A DNA stretch of 64,000 nucleotides from Marinimicrococcus sp033875255 (GTDB lineage: Bacteria; Pseudomonadota; Alphaproteobacteria; Geminicoccales; Geminicoccaceae). The DNA lies in contig JAWZSN010000005.1 of NCBI GenBank assembly GCA_033875255.1, forward strand, positions 155,679-219,678. Reading direction: 5' to 3'. The notes under the pieces were generated by a model. That model was not told the DNA's origin. It did not search any database and saw nothing but the letters and a program-made list of their open reading frames with translations. The position numbers and the translations under genes were made by a program. The number at the start of each line of letters is the position of its first letter. Positions within the stretch are counted from its first letter, which is position 1. Below, in pieces: positions 17,493 through 25,947 of this stretch.

Positions 17493-18566
17493 TCAGGGCC
17501 GCGCCAGCAGCCGGTTGACGTGCCCCATCTTGCGGCCAGGGCGCGCCTCCCGCTTGCCGTAGAGGTGCAGCCGGGCGCCGGGCTCGGCCAGGAGCTCGCG
17601 CCAGCGATCCGCCTCGTCGCCCAGAAGATTTTCCATCCGGGCATCGCTGACGCGGGTCGGATCGCCCAGCGGCAGCCCGCAGACCGCCCGCACCAGCTGC
17701 TCGAACTGCGAGCAGTGGCAGGCATCCATGGTCCAGTGGCCTGAATTGTGCGGCCGCGGCGCCAGCTCGTTGACCAGCAGCCTGCCGTCGCCGGCGAGGA
17801 ACATCTCGACCGCGATGAGCCCCACCGCCTCCAGCCCGCTGGTGAGCCGCTCGGCCATGGCCACCGCCGCCTGGGCCTGGCCCAGGGTGATCGGCGCTGG
17901 CGCCAGGGTGGTCTTGAGGATGTGGTCGCGGTGCCGGTTCTCGACCGGCACGAAGCTCGCCATCTGCCCGTCGGGGCCGCGCGCGGTGATCACCGACAGC
18001 TCCATGGCGAACTCGACGAAGCCCTCGAGGATCAGCGGCCCCGGGCCCAGCGCCCGCCACGCCGCCTCGATGTCGCCGGCGCCGCGCAGCAGCGCCTGGC
18101 CCTTGCCGTCATAGCCCATGCGGGTGGTCTTGAGCACGCCGCGCCCGCCCAGCTCGGCAAGCGCCGGGCCGATCCCGGCCTCGTCCGTGATCGGCCGCCA
18201 GGGAGCGGTGGCGATGCCCAGCCGGTTGACGAACGCCTTCTCGGCGAGCCGGTCCTGGGTCACCTCGAGGACCGACGGCCCCGGCCGCACCGGCACCTTG
18301 CGGGCGAGCCGATCGAGGACCGCCACCGGCACGTTCTCGAACTCGAGGGTCACCACGTCGACGGCCTCGGCGAACGCGTCCAGGGCCGCCTGGTCGTCCC
18401 AGGCCGCACGGGTGAAGGCGGCGGACACGTCGGCCGCGGGACTGTGTTCCTCGGGGGCGAGGACGTGGCAGCGATAGCCCAGGCTGGCCGCCGCCAGCGC
18501 GGTCATGCGGCCGAGCTGGCCGCCGCCCAGGATGCCGATCGTGCCGCCGGGGGCGATCACCGTCAT
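17493..18566 (-). CDS. purK: 5-(carboxyamino)imidazole ribonucleotide synthase
   Basis: 357 residues, an ATP-grasp enzyme. It carboxylates the amino group of AIR with ATP and bicarbonate to give N5-CAIR in purine synthesis. N-terminal GGTIGILGGGQLGRMTALAA, central KTTRMGYDGKGQ and EGFVEFAMELSVI (ATP-grasp), and the typical NELAPRPHNSGHWTMDAC block near the end. The ATG overlaps the purE stop (ATGA, 18563-18566), so translation is coupled and PurK product passes to PurE. Confidence 0.97.
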   Translation of the reverse strand: MTVIAPGGTIGILGGGQLGRMTALAAASLGYRCHVLAPEEHSPAADVSAAFTRAAWDDQAALDAFAEAVDVVTLEFENVPVAVLDRLARKVPVRPGPSVLEVTQDRLAEKAFVNRLGIATAPWRPITDEAGIGPALAELGGRGVLKTTRMGYDGKGQALLRGAGDIEAAWRALGPGPLILEGFVEFAMELSVITARGPDGQMASFVPVENRHRDHILKTTLAPAPITLGQAQAAVAMAERLTSGLEAVGLIAVEMFLAGDGRLLVNELAPRPHNSGHWTMDACHCSQFEQLVRAVCGLPLGDPTRVSDARMENLLGDEADRWRELLAEPGARLHLYGKREARPGRKMGHVNRLLARP

Positions 18567-19075
18567 CGCTCGTCCTCCGTCTCGGCCGGGCGCTCGGCCA
18601 CCGCCTCGCTCTGCCGGCGCCGCCAGGCCTCGAGCCGTGCGGCAAGGGCGGGATCCTCCAGCGCCAGGATGGCGGCAGCGAGGAGGCCGGCGTTGATCGC
18701 CCCGGCCCGGCCGATGGCGAGGGTGCCGACCGGCACGCCGCCGGGCATCTGGACGATCGAGAGCAGGCTGTCGAGGCCGGACAGCGCGCGGCTCTCGACC
18801 GGTACGCCCAGAACCGGCAGGCGCGTCATGGAGGCGATCATGCCGGGCAGGTGGGCGGCCCCGCCGGCGCCGGCGACGATCACCTTGAGGCCGGCTTCCC
18901 CGGCGCCCTGCGCAAAGGCGACCAGCCGCTCGGGGGTGCGGTGCGCCGAGACGATGCGGGCCTCGTGCGGCACCTCGAGGGCAGCCAGCGTCTCGGCCGC
19001 GTGACGCATCGTCTCCCAGTCCGACTGGCTGCCCATGACGACCGCCACGAGCGGATTCCTGCTGCTGCTGCTCAC
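18563..19075 (-). CDS. purE: 5-(carboxyamino)imidazole ribonucleotide mutase
   Basis: 170 residues. Class I PurE converts N5-CAIR to CAIR. Signatures: VVMGSQSDWETM at the N-terminus, SAHRTPERL near residue 45 (active-site His), AGAGGAAHLPGM and GVPVESRALSGLDSLLSIVQ. The start is a GTG with AAGGAG upstream. Its first bases overlap the csrA stop codon (19072-19075, GTGA), so csrA, purE and purK form one translationally coupled unit. Confidence 0.97.
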   Translation of the reverse strand: MSSSSRNPLVAVVMGSQSDWETMRHAAETLAALEVPHEARIVSAHRTPERLVAFAQGAGEAGLKVIVAGAGGAAHLPGMIASMTRLPVLGVPVESRALSGLDSLLSIVQMPGGVPVGTLAIGRAGAINAGLLAAAILALEDPALAARLEAWRRRQSEAVAERPAETEDER

Positions 19076-19308
19076 CGGTCCTCCTTGGGGCCCTTGCGCG
19101 CCACCGTGCCGGCAAGGCTGCGGCCGGCCGTGGCGGCTTCCTCGTTGGCGCGCCGGATCTGCTCGAACAGCTCCTCGCGCAGCACCGTGGTGTCGGGCGG
19201 GAAGCGGAAGCCGAGGCGGACAGTGCGGCCGCGCACGCCCAAAACGCGCACCTCGATCTCGTTGTTGACGATCACCGCCTCGCCCTCGCGGCGGGTGAGG
19301 TAGAGCAT
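19072..19308 (-). CDS. csrA: Carbon storage regulator CsrA
   Basis: 78 residues. RNA-binding dimer that blocks or stabilises mRNAs by binding GGA sites. The N-terminal core MLYLTRREGEAVIVNNEIEV and the strand VRLGFRFPPDTTVLREELFE match CsrA; the C-terminal tail (after about residue 60) is longer and Ala/Arg-rich. The start chosen (19308) begins the conserved first strand and follows GGGGAAAGG. It is divergent from the flagellar operon, a usual place for csrA, but unusually leads straight into purEK. Regulation of flagellar mRNAs is likely by analogy. Confidence 0.93.
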   Translation of the reverse strand: MLYLTRREGEAVIVNNEIEVRVLGVRGRTVRLGFRFPPDTTVLREELFEQIRRANEEAATAGRSLAGTVARKGPKEDR

Positions 19309-19439
19309 TGCCTTTCCCCCGGCTGGTCGGCCTGACCAAGGGGGGAGTATCGGCGACATTCGTCAACGGCTTGTTAACCGTGACGCGGCTAGTCTGCAAT
19401 CGCGGTGCGACGGGCGCCGCCTGCACGGGAAACCGGCCG

Positions 19440-19829
19440 ATGCCTGCTGGCAACATCTCCTTCTTCGGATTGCTGTCCGCCAAGGCCGAGTGGGCGGGGC
19501 GGCGCTTTGCCGTGCTCTCCGGCAATATCGCCAATGCCGACACGCCCGGGCGGCTGCCGCTCGACCTGCCGGCCTTCGCCGATGCGCTGGCGCGAAACCG
19601 GCCCGGGATGGTGCGCACCGATGCGCGCCACCTGGCGCCGGCGGGCGGGCAGGGGTCCGACGGCGCGCGCCCGGCGCGAAGCTGGGAGACCGCGCCCTCG
19701 GGCAATGGCGTGGTGCTGGAGGAGGAGATGCAAAAGCTCGCCACAACCCAGCTCGACTACCGCCTCGCCATCGATCTCTACGGCAAGCATCTGGGGATGC
19801 TGCGCACGGCGCTCGGCGCCGGCCGCTGA
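19440..19829 (+). CDS. flgB: Flagellar basal-body rod protein FlgB
   Basis: 129 residues. Proximal rod subunit, exported by the flagellar type III system. The rod signature LSGNIANADTPG is at residues 25-36, and the C-terminal QLDYRLAIDLYGKHLGML helix is typical. It begins the divergent operon opposite csrA, and is followed by flgC after 23 bases. The ATG at 19440 is chosen because it starts just before the conserved N-terminal helix. Confidence 0.93.
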   Translation: MPAGNISFFGLLSAKAEWAGRRFAVLSGNIANADTPGRLPLDLPAFADALARNRPGMVRTDARHLAPAGGQGSDGARPARSWETAPSGNGVVLEEEMQKLATTQLDYRLAIDLYGKHLGMLRTALGAGR

Positions 19830-19852
19830 CAATCTTTGCGGGAGACAGCGCG

Positions 19853-20260
19853 ATGGACCTCGATTCGGCCCTCCGCCATGCCGGCGCCGGCATGAAGACG
19901 CAATCGGCGCGACTGCGGGTGGTGGCCCAGAACCTCGCCAACGCCCAGTCGACCGGCGATAGCCCGGGAGCCGAGCCCTACCGGCGCCGCACCATCACCT
20001 TCGGCGAGAGGCTCGACCGCGAGAGCGGCCTGCGGCTGGTCGACGTGCGCCGCTACGGCCACGACCGCAGCGAGCCGCAGCGTCGCTTCGAGCCGGCCCA
20101 CCCGGCCGCCGACGCGCAGGGCTGGGTCGCCTATCCCAATGTCGAGCCGCTGGTCGAGCTCATGGACATGCGCGAGGCGCAGCGCTCCTTCGAGGCCAAT
20201 CTGGGCACCATGCAGACCGCCCGGGCGCTGCTCCAGCGTGCCCTCGACCTGCTGCGCTGA
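19853..20260 (+). CDS. flgC: Flagellar basal-body rod protein FlgC
   Basis: 135 residues. Rod subunit. The N-terminal rod motif is VVAQNLANAQSTG, followed by the Pro-rich YPNVEPLVELMDMREAQRSF and the C-terminal helix ENL/TARALLQRAL-type end. Lies between flgB and fliE, the standard order in alphaproteobacteria. Confidence 0.94.
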   Translation: MDLDSALRHAGAGMKTQSARLRVVAQNLANAQSTGDSPGAEPYRRRTITFGERLDRESGLRLVDVRRYGHDRSEPQRRFEPAHPAADAQGWVAYPNVEPLVELMDMREAQRSFEANLGTMQTARALLQRALDLLR

Positions 20261-20277
20261 GCGGAGGGCGCACGATC

Positions 20278-20583
20278 ATGCGCATCGGTTCCACGGCCCA
20301 GGCGATCGCCGCCTACAACGCTGCCGCGCGCCGCCCCGAGCCGCCGCAGGTGGCCCAGGGCGCCGCGCCGAGCTTCGGCTCGGTGCTTCGCCAGGAGCTC
20401 GCCGGCACGGTGGCCGAGCTGCGGCGCGGCGAGGCTGCGAGCGTGGCTGGTGTCACCGGGCGCAGCAGCATCCAGGAGGTGGTCGAGGCGGTGAGCCAGG
20501 CCGAGCTCGGGCTGCAGAAGCTCGCCGCGGTGCGCGACCGGGCGATCAGCGCCTACCAGGAAATCCTGAGGATGCCGATCTAG
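20278..20583 (+). CDS. fliE: Flagellar hook-basal body protein FliE
   Basis: 101 residues. Links the MS ring to the rod. A variable N-terminus is followed by the conserved SIQEVVEAVSQAELGLQKLA and the C-terminal AYQEILRMPI, which is diagnostic. GGAGGG precedes the ATG. 17 bases after flgC. Confidence 0.94.
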   Translation: MRIGSTAQAIAAYNAAARRPEPPQVAQGAAPSFGSVLRQELAGTVAELRRGEAASVAGVTGRSSIQEVVEAVSQAELGLQKLAAVRDRAISAYQEILRMPI

Positions 20584-20617
20584 CGCGGCCGGAAGCGGAC
20601 AGCGGGAGGGCAGGGGC

Positions 20618-20890
20618 TTGGGCCCGGGCGAGGTGATGGATGTCGGGCGCGAGACGCTCTGGGTGATGATCCGGCTCGGCGCGCCGGCCATGGCGGTGGC
20701 GATGGGTCTGGGGCTGGCCGTCTCGATCGTGCAGGCCCTTACCCAGGTCCAGGAGGCGACCCTCTCCTTCGTGCCCAAGCTTCTCGGGGTAGGCCTCGCC
20801 GTGCTGCTCTCCGTGCCCTGGGCGCTGGCCATTCTCCAGGCCTTCACCGAGAGCCTCTATGGCCGCATCGCCGGCATGGGCGGGCCTTGA
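20618..20890 (+). CDS. fliQ: Flagellar export protein FliQ
   Basis: 90 residues with two membrane helices. Part of the export gate (FliPQR). The TTG start at 20618 follows GGGAGGG and gives the usual FliQ N-terminus (MGPGEVMDVGRETLW); an ATG at 20636 is the alternative. Conserved VQALTQVQEATLSFVPKLLG is present. The stop overlaps the fliR TTG start by four bases. Confidence 0.93.
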   Translation: MGPGEVMDVGRETLWVMIRLGAPAMAVAMGLGLAVSIVQALTQVQEATLSFVPKLLGVGLAVLLSVPWALAILQAFTESLYGRIAGMGGP

Positions 20891-21660
20891 GCGGCTCCAC
20901 GCTCGAGGCGATGCTGCAGGCCGAGCTCGCCGGCACGGGCCTCCTTTTCGCACGCATCGGCAGCGCGCTGATGGTCCTGCCGCTCCTGGGCGAGGCGGCG
21001 GTGACGCCGCGCCTGCGGCTGTTTGTGGCGCTGGCGCTGAGCCTGCTGCTGCGCCCGGTTCTGGCCCACAGCCTGCCGCCGCTGCCCGAGGAGCCGGTGG
21101 CGCTGGCGGCCCTGCTGGGCGGCGAGATCGTGATCGGCCTGCTGCTGGGCTCGCTCGGTCGGCTCGCCATGGCGGCGGTGCATGTGGCGGCCAACGTCGT
21201 GGCCTACCAGTCGGGGCTTGCCGCCGCGGCCCTGTTCGATCCCAACGAGGCCCAGCCGGTCTCGCCGCTGGCCCAGTTCCTGGGGATGGCGGCCTTGACC
21301 GCGATTCTCGCCGCCGACGGCCACCACGCCATGCTGCTGGCGCTGCGCGACGGCTACGAGCGCCTGCCGCCCGGTGCGGCATTGCCGTTCGGCGAGGCGG
21401 CCGAGCTCTATGCGAGACTTGCCGCGAGCACCATGGAGGTCGGCCTGCGCATGGCCGCGCCGGTCCTGCTGGCAGGCCTCCTCGTCAATGTCGCGGTGGG
21501 CCTCGCCGCCCGCCTCGTGCCCTCGCTGCAGGTCTTCCTGCTGTTCGTGCCAGCGCAGATCCTGATCGCCTTCGCGGTCGCGGCGCTGAGCCTCGGCACC
21601 GTCCTCGCCCTGATGCTGCGCCATTTCGAGGGTGCGCTCCTGCTGATGACCGGCGGCTGA
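20887..21660 (+). CDS. fliR: Flagellar export protein FliR
   Basis: 257 residues with about six hydrophobic helices. Gate component. Signatures: ARIGSALMVLPLLGE, GGEIVIGLLLGSLGRLA, GLAAAALFDPNEAQPVSPL and the C-terminal PSLQVFLLFVPAQI. The TTG start overlaps fliQ (TTGA), so the two are coupled. Confidence 0.93.
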   Translation: MSGSTLEAMLQAELAGTGLLFARIGSALMVLPLLGEAAVTPRLRLFVALALSLLLRPVLAHSLPPLPEEPVALAALLGGEIVIGLLLGSLGRLAMAAVHVAANVVAYQSGLAAAALFDPNEAQPVSPLAQFLGMAALTAILAADGHHAMLLALRDGYERLPPGAALPFGEAAELYARLAASTMEVGLRMAAPVLLAGLLVNVAVGLAARLVPSLQVFLLFVPAQILIAFAVAALSLGTVLALMLRHFEGALLLMTGG

Positions 21661-21663
21661 GCC

Positions 21664-22713
21664 ATGGCCGAGCAGCAGGAAGCCGCCGACCGTACCGAAG
21701 AACCGACCCAAAAGAAGCTCGACGACGCCCGTGCCAAGGGCCGTATCGCCTCCTCGCGCGAGGTCGGCACGCTCTTCCTGCTGGGCGCTGCCACGCTTCT
21801 GGCGGCACTCCATCTGCCGGGAGCTGCGCAGCGGGCGCAGGCCACCCTCGCCTTGTTCCTGCGGCCGGCGGTGCTCCTGCGCGGCGGCGAGGCGGCATGG
21901 CCGGCGCTGCAGGCGCTGGTGTGGGACTTCGTGCTGCTGCCCGGCCTGCTGCTGATGGCAGCGGCGATCGCGGCGGCGGTCGTCCAGCAGGCGGTGGTGT
22001 GGAGCGGCGAGCCGCTGCGCCCCAAGCTCGAGCGGGTCTCGCCGCTGGCCGGCGTCAAGCGGCTTTTCTCTGCGACGACCGCGCTCGAGGCGCTCAAGAG
22101 CCTGGTCAAGCTGGCCCTGCTGAGCGGACTCCTGGCGGCCGTGCTGTGGCCGGGCCTGGAGCGCGTGCTGGCGACCTCCCGTGGCATCGGCGTGCTCACC
22201 GCCGAGCTCCAGCGGCTGGGCCTCCAGCTCTTCGGCGCCACCTTGCTGGCACTGGTCGTGCTGGGCGGTCTGGATCTCGCCTGGCAGCGCCACCGCTACG
22301 CCCGCGACATGCGGATGTCGCGCCAGGAGCTGCGCGAGGAGCATCGTCAGAGCGAGGGCGATCCCACGGTCCGCCAGCGGCTGCGCGCCCTGCGCATGGA
22401 GCGCTCGCGGCGTCGCATGCTGGCCGAGGTGCCGGAGGCCACGGTGGTCATCACCAACCCCACCCATTATGCCGTGGCGCTGCGCTGGGATGCCGGGCGG
22501 ATGGCCGCCCCCACCCTGGTCGCCAAGGGTGTCGACCATCTGGCGGCACGCATCCGCGAGGTGGCGCGCCAGCACGGCGTGCCGGTGATCGAGAATCCGC
22601 CCTTGGCGCGCGCTCTGCACGCGGCCCTCGAGCCGGGCCAGGCGATCCCGCCCGAATATTACCGCGCCGTTGCCGAGATCGTCGGCCTGGTCCTCCGCCT
22701 GCGCCGCCGCTGA
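21664..22713 (+). CDS. flhB: Flagellar export switch protein FlhB
   Basis: 349 residues: an N-terminal region with EEPTQKKLDDARAKGRIASS, four membrane helices, and a cytoplasmic domain with the autocleavage site TNPTHYAVALRW (NPTH near residue 261). FlhB sets the switch from rod/hook to filament export. It is the last gene of this flagellar operon and is convergent with sorB. No fliP or other flagellar genes are in the window, so the rest lie elsewhere. Confidence 0.95.
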   Translation: MAEQQEAADRTEEPTQKKLDDARAKGRIASSREVGTLFLLGAATLLAALHLPGAAQRAQATLALFLRPAVLLRGGEAAWPALQALVWDFVLLPGLLLMAAAIAAAVVQQAVVWSGEPLRPKLERVSPLAGVKRLFSATTALEALKSLVKLALLSGLLAAVLWPGLERVLATSRGIGVLTAELQRLGLQLFGATLLALVVLGGLDLAWQRHRYARDMRMSRQELREEHRQSEGDPTVRQRLRALRMERSRRRMLAEVPEATVVITNPTHYAVALRWDAGRMAAPTLVAKGVDHLAARIREVARQHGVPVIENPPLARALHAALEPGQAIPPEYYRAVAEIVGLVLRLRRR

Positions 22714-22750
22714 GGGCGGCGCGAGGAGGAGGCCGGGCAGATGGTCGGGC

Positions 22751-23140
22751 TCAGTTCCGCGGGCGGATGGGCAGCGGCGCGAGGCTGATTCCCTGCTGCC
22801 CCCCGGGTCCCGCAGGCTTGGTCTCGGCAGGCATCGCCGCGCTCCCGCCCGAGCGCTCCTCGCCGAAATTTGCCGCCAGATAGTCCAGGTAGAGATCGCG
22901 CTCCTCGCCCTCGAGGGGCGGCATGTTCTGGTACTCGCTCATCCAGGTCAGCAGCTCGTCCCAGTGGCCGCGGCTCAGGCCCTGCTGCTTCACGATATCG
23001 AGCGAGTGGCAGGCGCCGCAGAAATAGCCGATCTCCTCGCGGCCGGGGCCTTCGGGCCAGGAAGGACCGAACTCGTCCTCCTGGGCCATTGCCGCCGACA
23101 GCGGCGCCAGCACCACGGCCAGCATCATCCACTTGCGCAT
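22751..23140 (-). CDS. sorB: Sulfite dehydrogenase cytochrome c subunit (SorB-like)
   Basis: 129 residues. Sec signal peptide (MRKWMMLAVVLAPLSAAMA), one haem c motif CGACH (41-45) and a likely axial Met73 in EYQNMPPLEGEE. A short Pro/Gly-rich tail follows. It lies directly downstream of sorA on the same strand, so it probably takes electrons from the molybdenum subunit and passes them to the respiratory chain in the periplasm. The start at 23140 is the Met of the signal peptide (GAGAGG upstream). Confidence 0.85.
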   Translation of the reverse strand: MRKWMMLAVVLAPLSAAMAQEDEFGPSWPEGPGREEIGYFCGACHSLDIVKQQGLSRGHWDELLTWMSEYQNMPPLEGEERDLYLDYLAANFGEERSGGSAAMPAETKPAGPGGQQGISLAPLPIRPRN

Positions 23141-23230
23141 TCGAGCCTCTCGGGTCTGGGTCCGCCTCGCGTGCGGCGCGGCGGCACGCTGCCGGCCGGT
23201 CCGCGCGCGGGCCGCCTTTCTCAAAAGGGC

Positions 23231-24544
23231 CTAGGCCCGGGGGACCATCACCGCGATCCGGTGCATGGCGTTGTTGAGATAGCCCTTGGGATTCCAGGGC
23301 GCGGCGAAGGGCTGGGCGATGCCGTTCTCGTCGGTGGCGCGGGCCCAGATCTCGTAATAGCCGTGGGTCGGGAAGCTCACCTCGCTCTCGAAGGTGACCC
23401 AGGAATAGGGGTTCATCAGCGGCTTGAGGGTGGCCTCGCTCCAGGTGGCGCCGAAATCGTTGCTGATCTCGACCTTCGTGATCCCGGCATCGCCGGCCCA
23501 GGCGTGACCGCGCAGCGCCAGGCTCTTCTGGCCGGGCTCGAGGGTCTCGCCGGACTGCGGGCTGGTGATCATCGACTTCACCGGCATGGAGTGGATGGTC
23601 ACGAAGTCCGCCTCGGGGACGTCGGTGCCGGGGGCCACCGGATAGGCGGGCACCGAATAGGAGGGCACCTCCATCTTCGAGCCGTCGTGCTTGCGATCGC
23701 GCACCCAGATCCGGGTCAGCCACTTTTGCGAGCAGGAGCCGGGCCAGCCCGGCACGACCAGGCGCAGCGGGGCGCCGTTGAGCGGGTGGAGATCCTGGCC
23801 GTTCTGCTGGAAGGCGATCAGGTTATAGGGATCGAGGGCCTTCTCGATCGGCATGCCGCGCGACAGCGCCTGTTTGTCCGGATCGCCCGAAAGATGGGTG
23901 TCGGCGCCGAAATGGCCGGTATAGACCGCCGACGGCTTGACGCCGGCCTTCTCCAGCACGTCCTTGAGGCGCACGCCTGTCCATTTCGAGTTGCCGATGG
24001 CGCCCAGCGTCCACTGGTTGCCCTTGGCCGGCGGGTTGAAGCCGGCCCGGCCATTGCCGCCGCACTCGAGCTGCAGCGCGTACTCGACCACCTCGAACTG
24101 GCTCTTGAGATCCTCGATGGTCAGCTCGAGCGGCCGCTCGACCTCGCCGTCGATGACCAGCTTCCAGCCCTCGGCCGCGGTGTTGTCCGGCACGATTCCG
24201 TTGTTGCGCACGAAATGGCGGGCGGTCGGGGTGACGTCGTCGTCGAGGAGGTGTGCCGGCGTCTCCGCGTTGACCGGCCGGTCGTTGAGGACGATGAGGC
24301 CGTCCTTGCCCTCGAGCACGAACTCCTCGGTGGTCTCGGCCAGGGCGACGGGGATCAGGCCGGAGGGCATGAAGCGATGGAAGGGGATGGCGGCGCCGAG
24401 CGTGGCGCCCATGGCCGCGAGGCCGGCGCCGCGCAGAAAGCCGCGCCGGTCGCCGTGCGGCACCCGGCCGAACAGCAGGGCATCCGCCCGTTGGGGATCG
24501 TCCTGATAGAGCTCGCGCAGGCCACGGATTTTCTTCGACGCCAT
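23231..24544 (-). CDS. sorA: Sulfite dehydrogenase molybdopterin subunit (SorA-like)
   Basis: 437 residues. Oxidises sulfite to sulfate in the periplasm. Twin-arginine signal DRRGFLRGAG (Arg33-Arg34) after a long leader, then a sulfite oxidase domain with the molybdenum-ligand Cys161 in LQLECGGNGRAGF, PGWPGSCSQKWLTRI, and a C-terminal dimerisation domain (KVEISNDFGATWSEA). GGGAGG stands six bases before ATG 24544 and three before ATG 24547. Operon order is ECF sigma, anti-sigma, sorA, sorB, so expression is probably induced by a cell-envelope or sulfite-related signal. Confidence in enzyme class is high. Confidence 0.92.
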   Translation of the reverse strand: MASKKIRGLRELYQDDPQRADALLFGRVPHGDRRGFLRGAGLAAMGATLGAAIPFHRFMPSGLIPVALAETTEEFVLEGKDGLIVLNDRPVNAETPAHLLDDDVTPTARHFVRNNGIVPDNTAAEGWKLVIDGEVERPLELTIEDLKSQFEVVEYALQLECGGNGRAGFNPPAKGNQWTLGAIGNSKWTGVRLKDVLEKAGVKPSAVYTGHFGADTHLSGDPDKQALSRGMPIEKALDPYNLIAFQQNGQDLHPLNGAPLRLVVPGWPGSCSQKWLTRIWVRDRKHDGSKMEVPSYSVPAYPVAPGTDVPEADFVTIHSMPVKSMITSPQSGETLEPGQKSLALRGHAWAGDAGITKVEISNDFGATWSEATLKPLMNPYSWVTFESEVSFPTHGYYEIWARATDENGIAQPFAAPWNPKGYLNNAMHRIAVMVPRA

Positions 24545-24640
24545 CATGGGCCTCCCATGCACAGTTCTTACCCCACGCCCGAACGGTGTCGGGGCGAGGG
24601 AAGAAACGCGCGAGGCCGGCGGTTTATTCCATCGCCCCGC

Positions 24641-25429
24641 TCAGCCGCTGCAAGGCGCGCTCGCCGCACGGCTGTCCGCGAGCGCCATGCGGGTCTCGGC
24701 ATCGAAGGGCGCCTTTTCCAGGGTCGCGGAAGCGACCTCGCGGGCCACCAGCTCCAGCCGGGCAGGCTCCATCCCCGAGGCGAGAAGCGCGTAGCCGACG
24801 CCGCCGGAGCGCCAGGCATAGCCCCGGCTGCCGTCCGCGCCGAACGCCCGCGGCGTCTCGGGCAACCCGGCCGGTCCGTGGATGAAGAGGCTCAGCCGGC
24901 AGCCCCTGCTGCCCAGGTAGAAGGCATGAAGAGCCGGCTGGCCCGCCTCGTCCAGCAGCGCCACCCCGGCCAGTGCCAGGCCTGCAGGGGCGAGGTCGGG
25001 GATGTGCGCCGGCCGTCCGAAGCCCTGGAGCGCGGCCAGCACCATGCCGGCAGCCGGTGGCGGTTGCCCGGCGCCCTGGGCCCAGGCCTGGTGGCGGACC
25101 GTGACGAAGGCCGGCGGCGCGGTCGGCTCCGGCCCGTGGCCGAGCAGCCAGACCGGAGCACCTGCCAGCAGCACGAGGGCGACCGCCGCCGCCAGCGCCA
25201 GCGGCCGGCGCCGGGGGCCGAGCAGCGGCCGGCGCTGCGGTGGCAGCACGATCGGCGGCGCCGCACGCTCGCCGGCGAGAACGGCCTTGAGCCGCGCCAG
25301 CTGCGCCACCTGCTCGGCCACCGCCCGGTCCTGCGCAACGGCCCGCGCCACGGCCGCGGCCGGAACCGCCGGCAGCTCGCCGTCGAGCCAGGCGCCCAAC
25401 GCCTCGAGATCCGGTCGGCTCTGCTTCAC
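24641..25429 (-). CDS. Probable anti-sigma factor
   Basis: 262 residues. N-terminal helical stretch (about 1-60: LEALGAWLDGELPAVPAAAVAR) resembles the cytoplasmic part of ECF anti-sigma factors, although no zinc-binding HxxxCxxC motif is visible. One membrane helix at about 75-97 (LALAAAVALVLLAGAPVWLL) puts the rest in the periplasm. That domain has few landmarks beyond GRPAHIPDLAP and GCRLSLF. The GTG start overlaps the sigma factor stop (25426-25429), the standard coupling of sigma and anti-sigma genes. It lies upstream of sorAB and probably holds the sigma factor inactive until the signal arrives. Confidence 0.8.
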   Translation of the reverse strand: MKQSRPDLEALGAWLDGELPAVPAAAVARAVAQDRAVAEQVAQLARLKAVLAGERAAPPIVLPPQRRPLLGPRRRPLALAAAVALVLLAGAPVWLLGHGPEPTAPPAFVTVRHQAWAQGAGQPPPAAGMVLAALQGFGRPAHIPDLAPAGLALAGVALLDEAGQPALHAFYLGSRGCRLSLFIHGPAGLPETPRAFGADGSRGYAWRSGGVGYALLASGMEPARLELVAREVASATLEKAPFDAETRMALADSRAASAPCSG

Positions 25430-25947
25430 GACACCGCCCGCGTCGCCGGGGCCGGCACGACCCGGGGTCCCGCCTCGGCGATCAGCCGGAGCAGGGCGGC
25501 GCGCGCCCGCGACAGCCGGCTCATCACCGTGCCCTCGGCCACGCCCAGCACCTGGGCCGCTTCGGCATAGGACAGCCCGCCAATGTCGATCAGCGCCACC
25601 ACCTCGCGGTGCGCCTCGGGAAGCCGTGCCATGGCGGTGCGCACCGTCAGGACGTTGATCAGGCGCTCGTCGGCCAGCGGGACGCCGTCCGCGGAGTGCG
25701 GGCCGTCCTCCCCGGCCTCCTCCAGCGCCACCAGCCGCGGCCGGCGACGGCTGTCGATGAAGGCGTTGCGCAGGATGCGGAACAGCCAGGCGCGGCAGGC
25801 TGCCTGGTCGGCCGGGACGCGCCGCGCCGCCAGCGCCTTGACCGCGCATTCCTGCACCAGGTCGCGGGCCTGCTCGGGATCCTGGGTCAGGCTGAGGGCA
25901 TAGCCGTAGAGCCGGTCGAGGCAGGCCTCGAGCCGTTCACGGGGCAC
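25426..25947 (-). CDS. ECF-type RNA polymerase sigma factor
   Basis: 173 residues. Region 2: LTQDPEQARDLVQECAVKAL and AWLFRILRNAFIDSRRR; region 4 at about 110-165: RLPEAHREVVALIDIGGLSY, then AAQVLGVAEGTVMSRLSRAR. The GTG start at 25947 follows GGGAG and gives the normal family length; a longer in-frame extension upstream is rich in Pro/Arg and not conserved. First gene of the sigma/anti-sigma/sorAB operon. In Sinorhizobium, sulfite-responsive ECF factors act on a sulfite dehydrogenase gene, which supports the same logic here. No -35/-10 of ECF type was recognised upstream. Confidence 0.93.
   Translation of the reverse strand: MPRERLEACLDRLYGYALSLTQDPEQARDLVQECAVKALAARRVPADQAACRAWLFRILRNAFIDSRRRPRLVALEEAGEDGPHSADGVPLADERLINVLTVRTAMARLPEAHREVVALIDIGGLSYAEAAQVLGVAEGTVMSRLSRARAALLRLIAEAGPRVVPAPATRAVS

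Noticed and set aside
17449..17520. Hairpin between the second YdcH-like gene and purK
   Set aside because: Several imperfect GC-rich pairings are possible (for example GGCCCCGGGGGCC) but none is clean or followed by T; not called as a terminator.
19309..19439. N-terminal extension of FlgB starting at 19308
   Set aside because: FlgB homology begins at the ATG at 19440; the extension would overlap the csrA start and is not conserved in the family.
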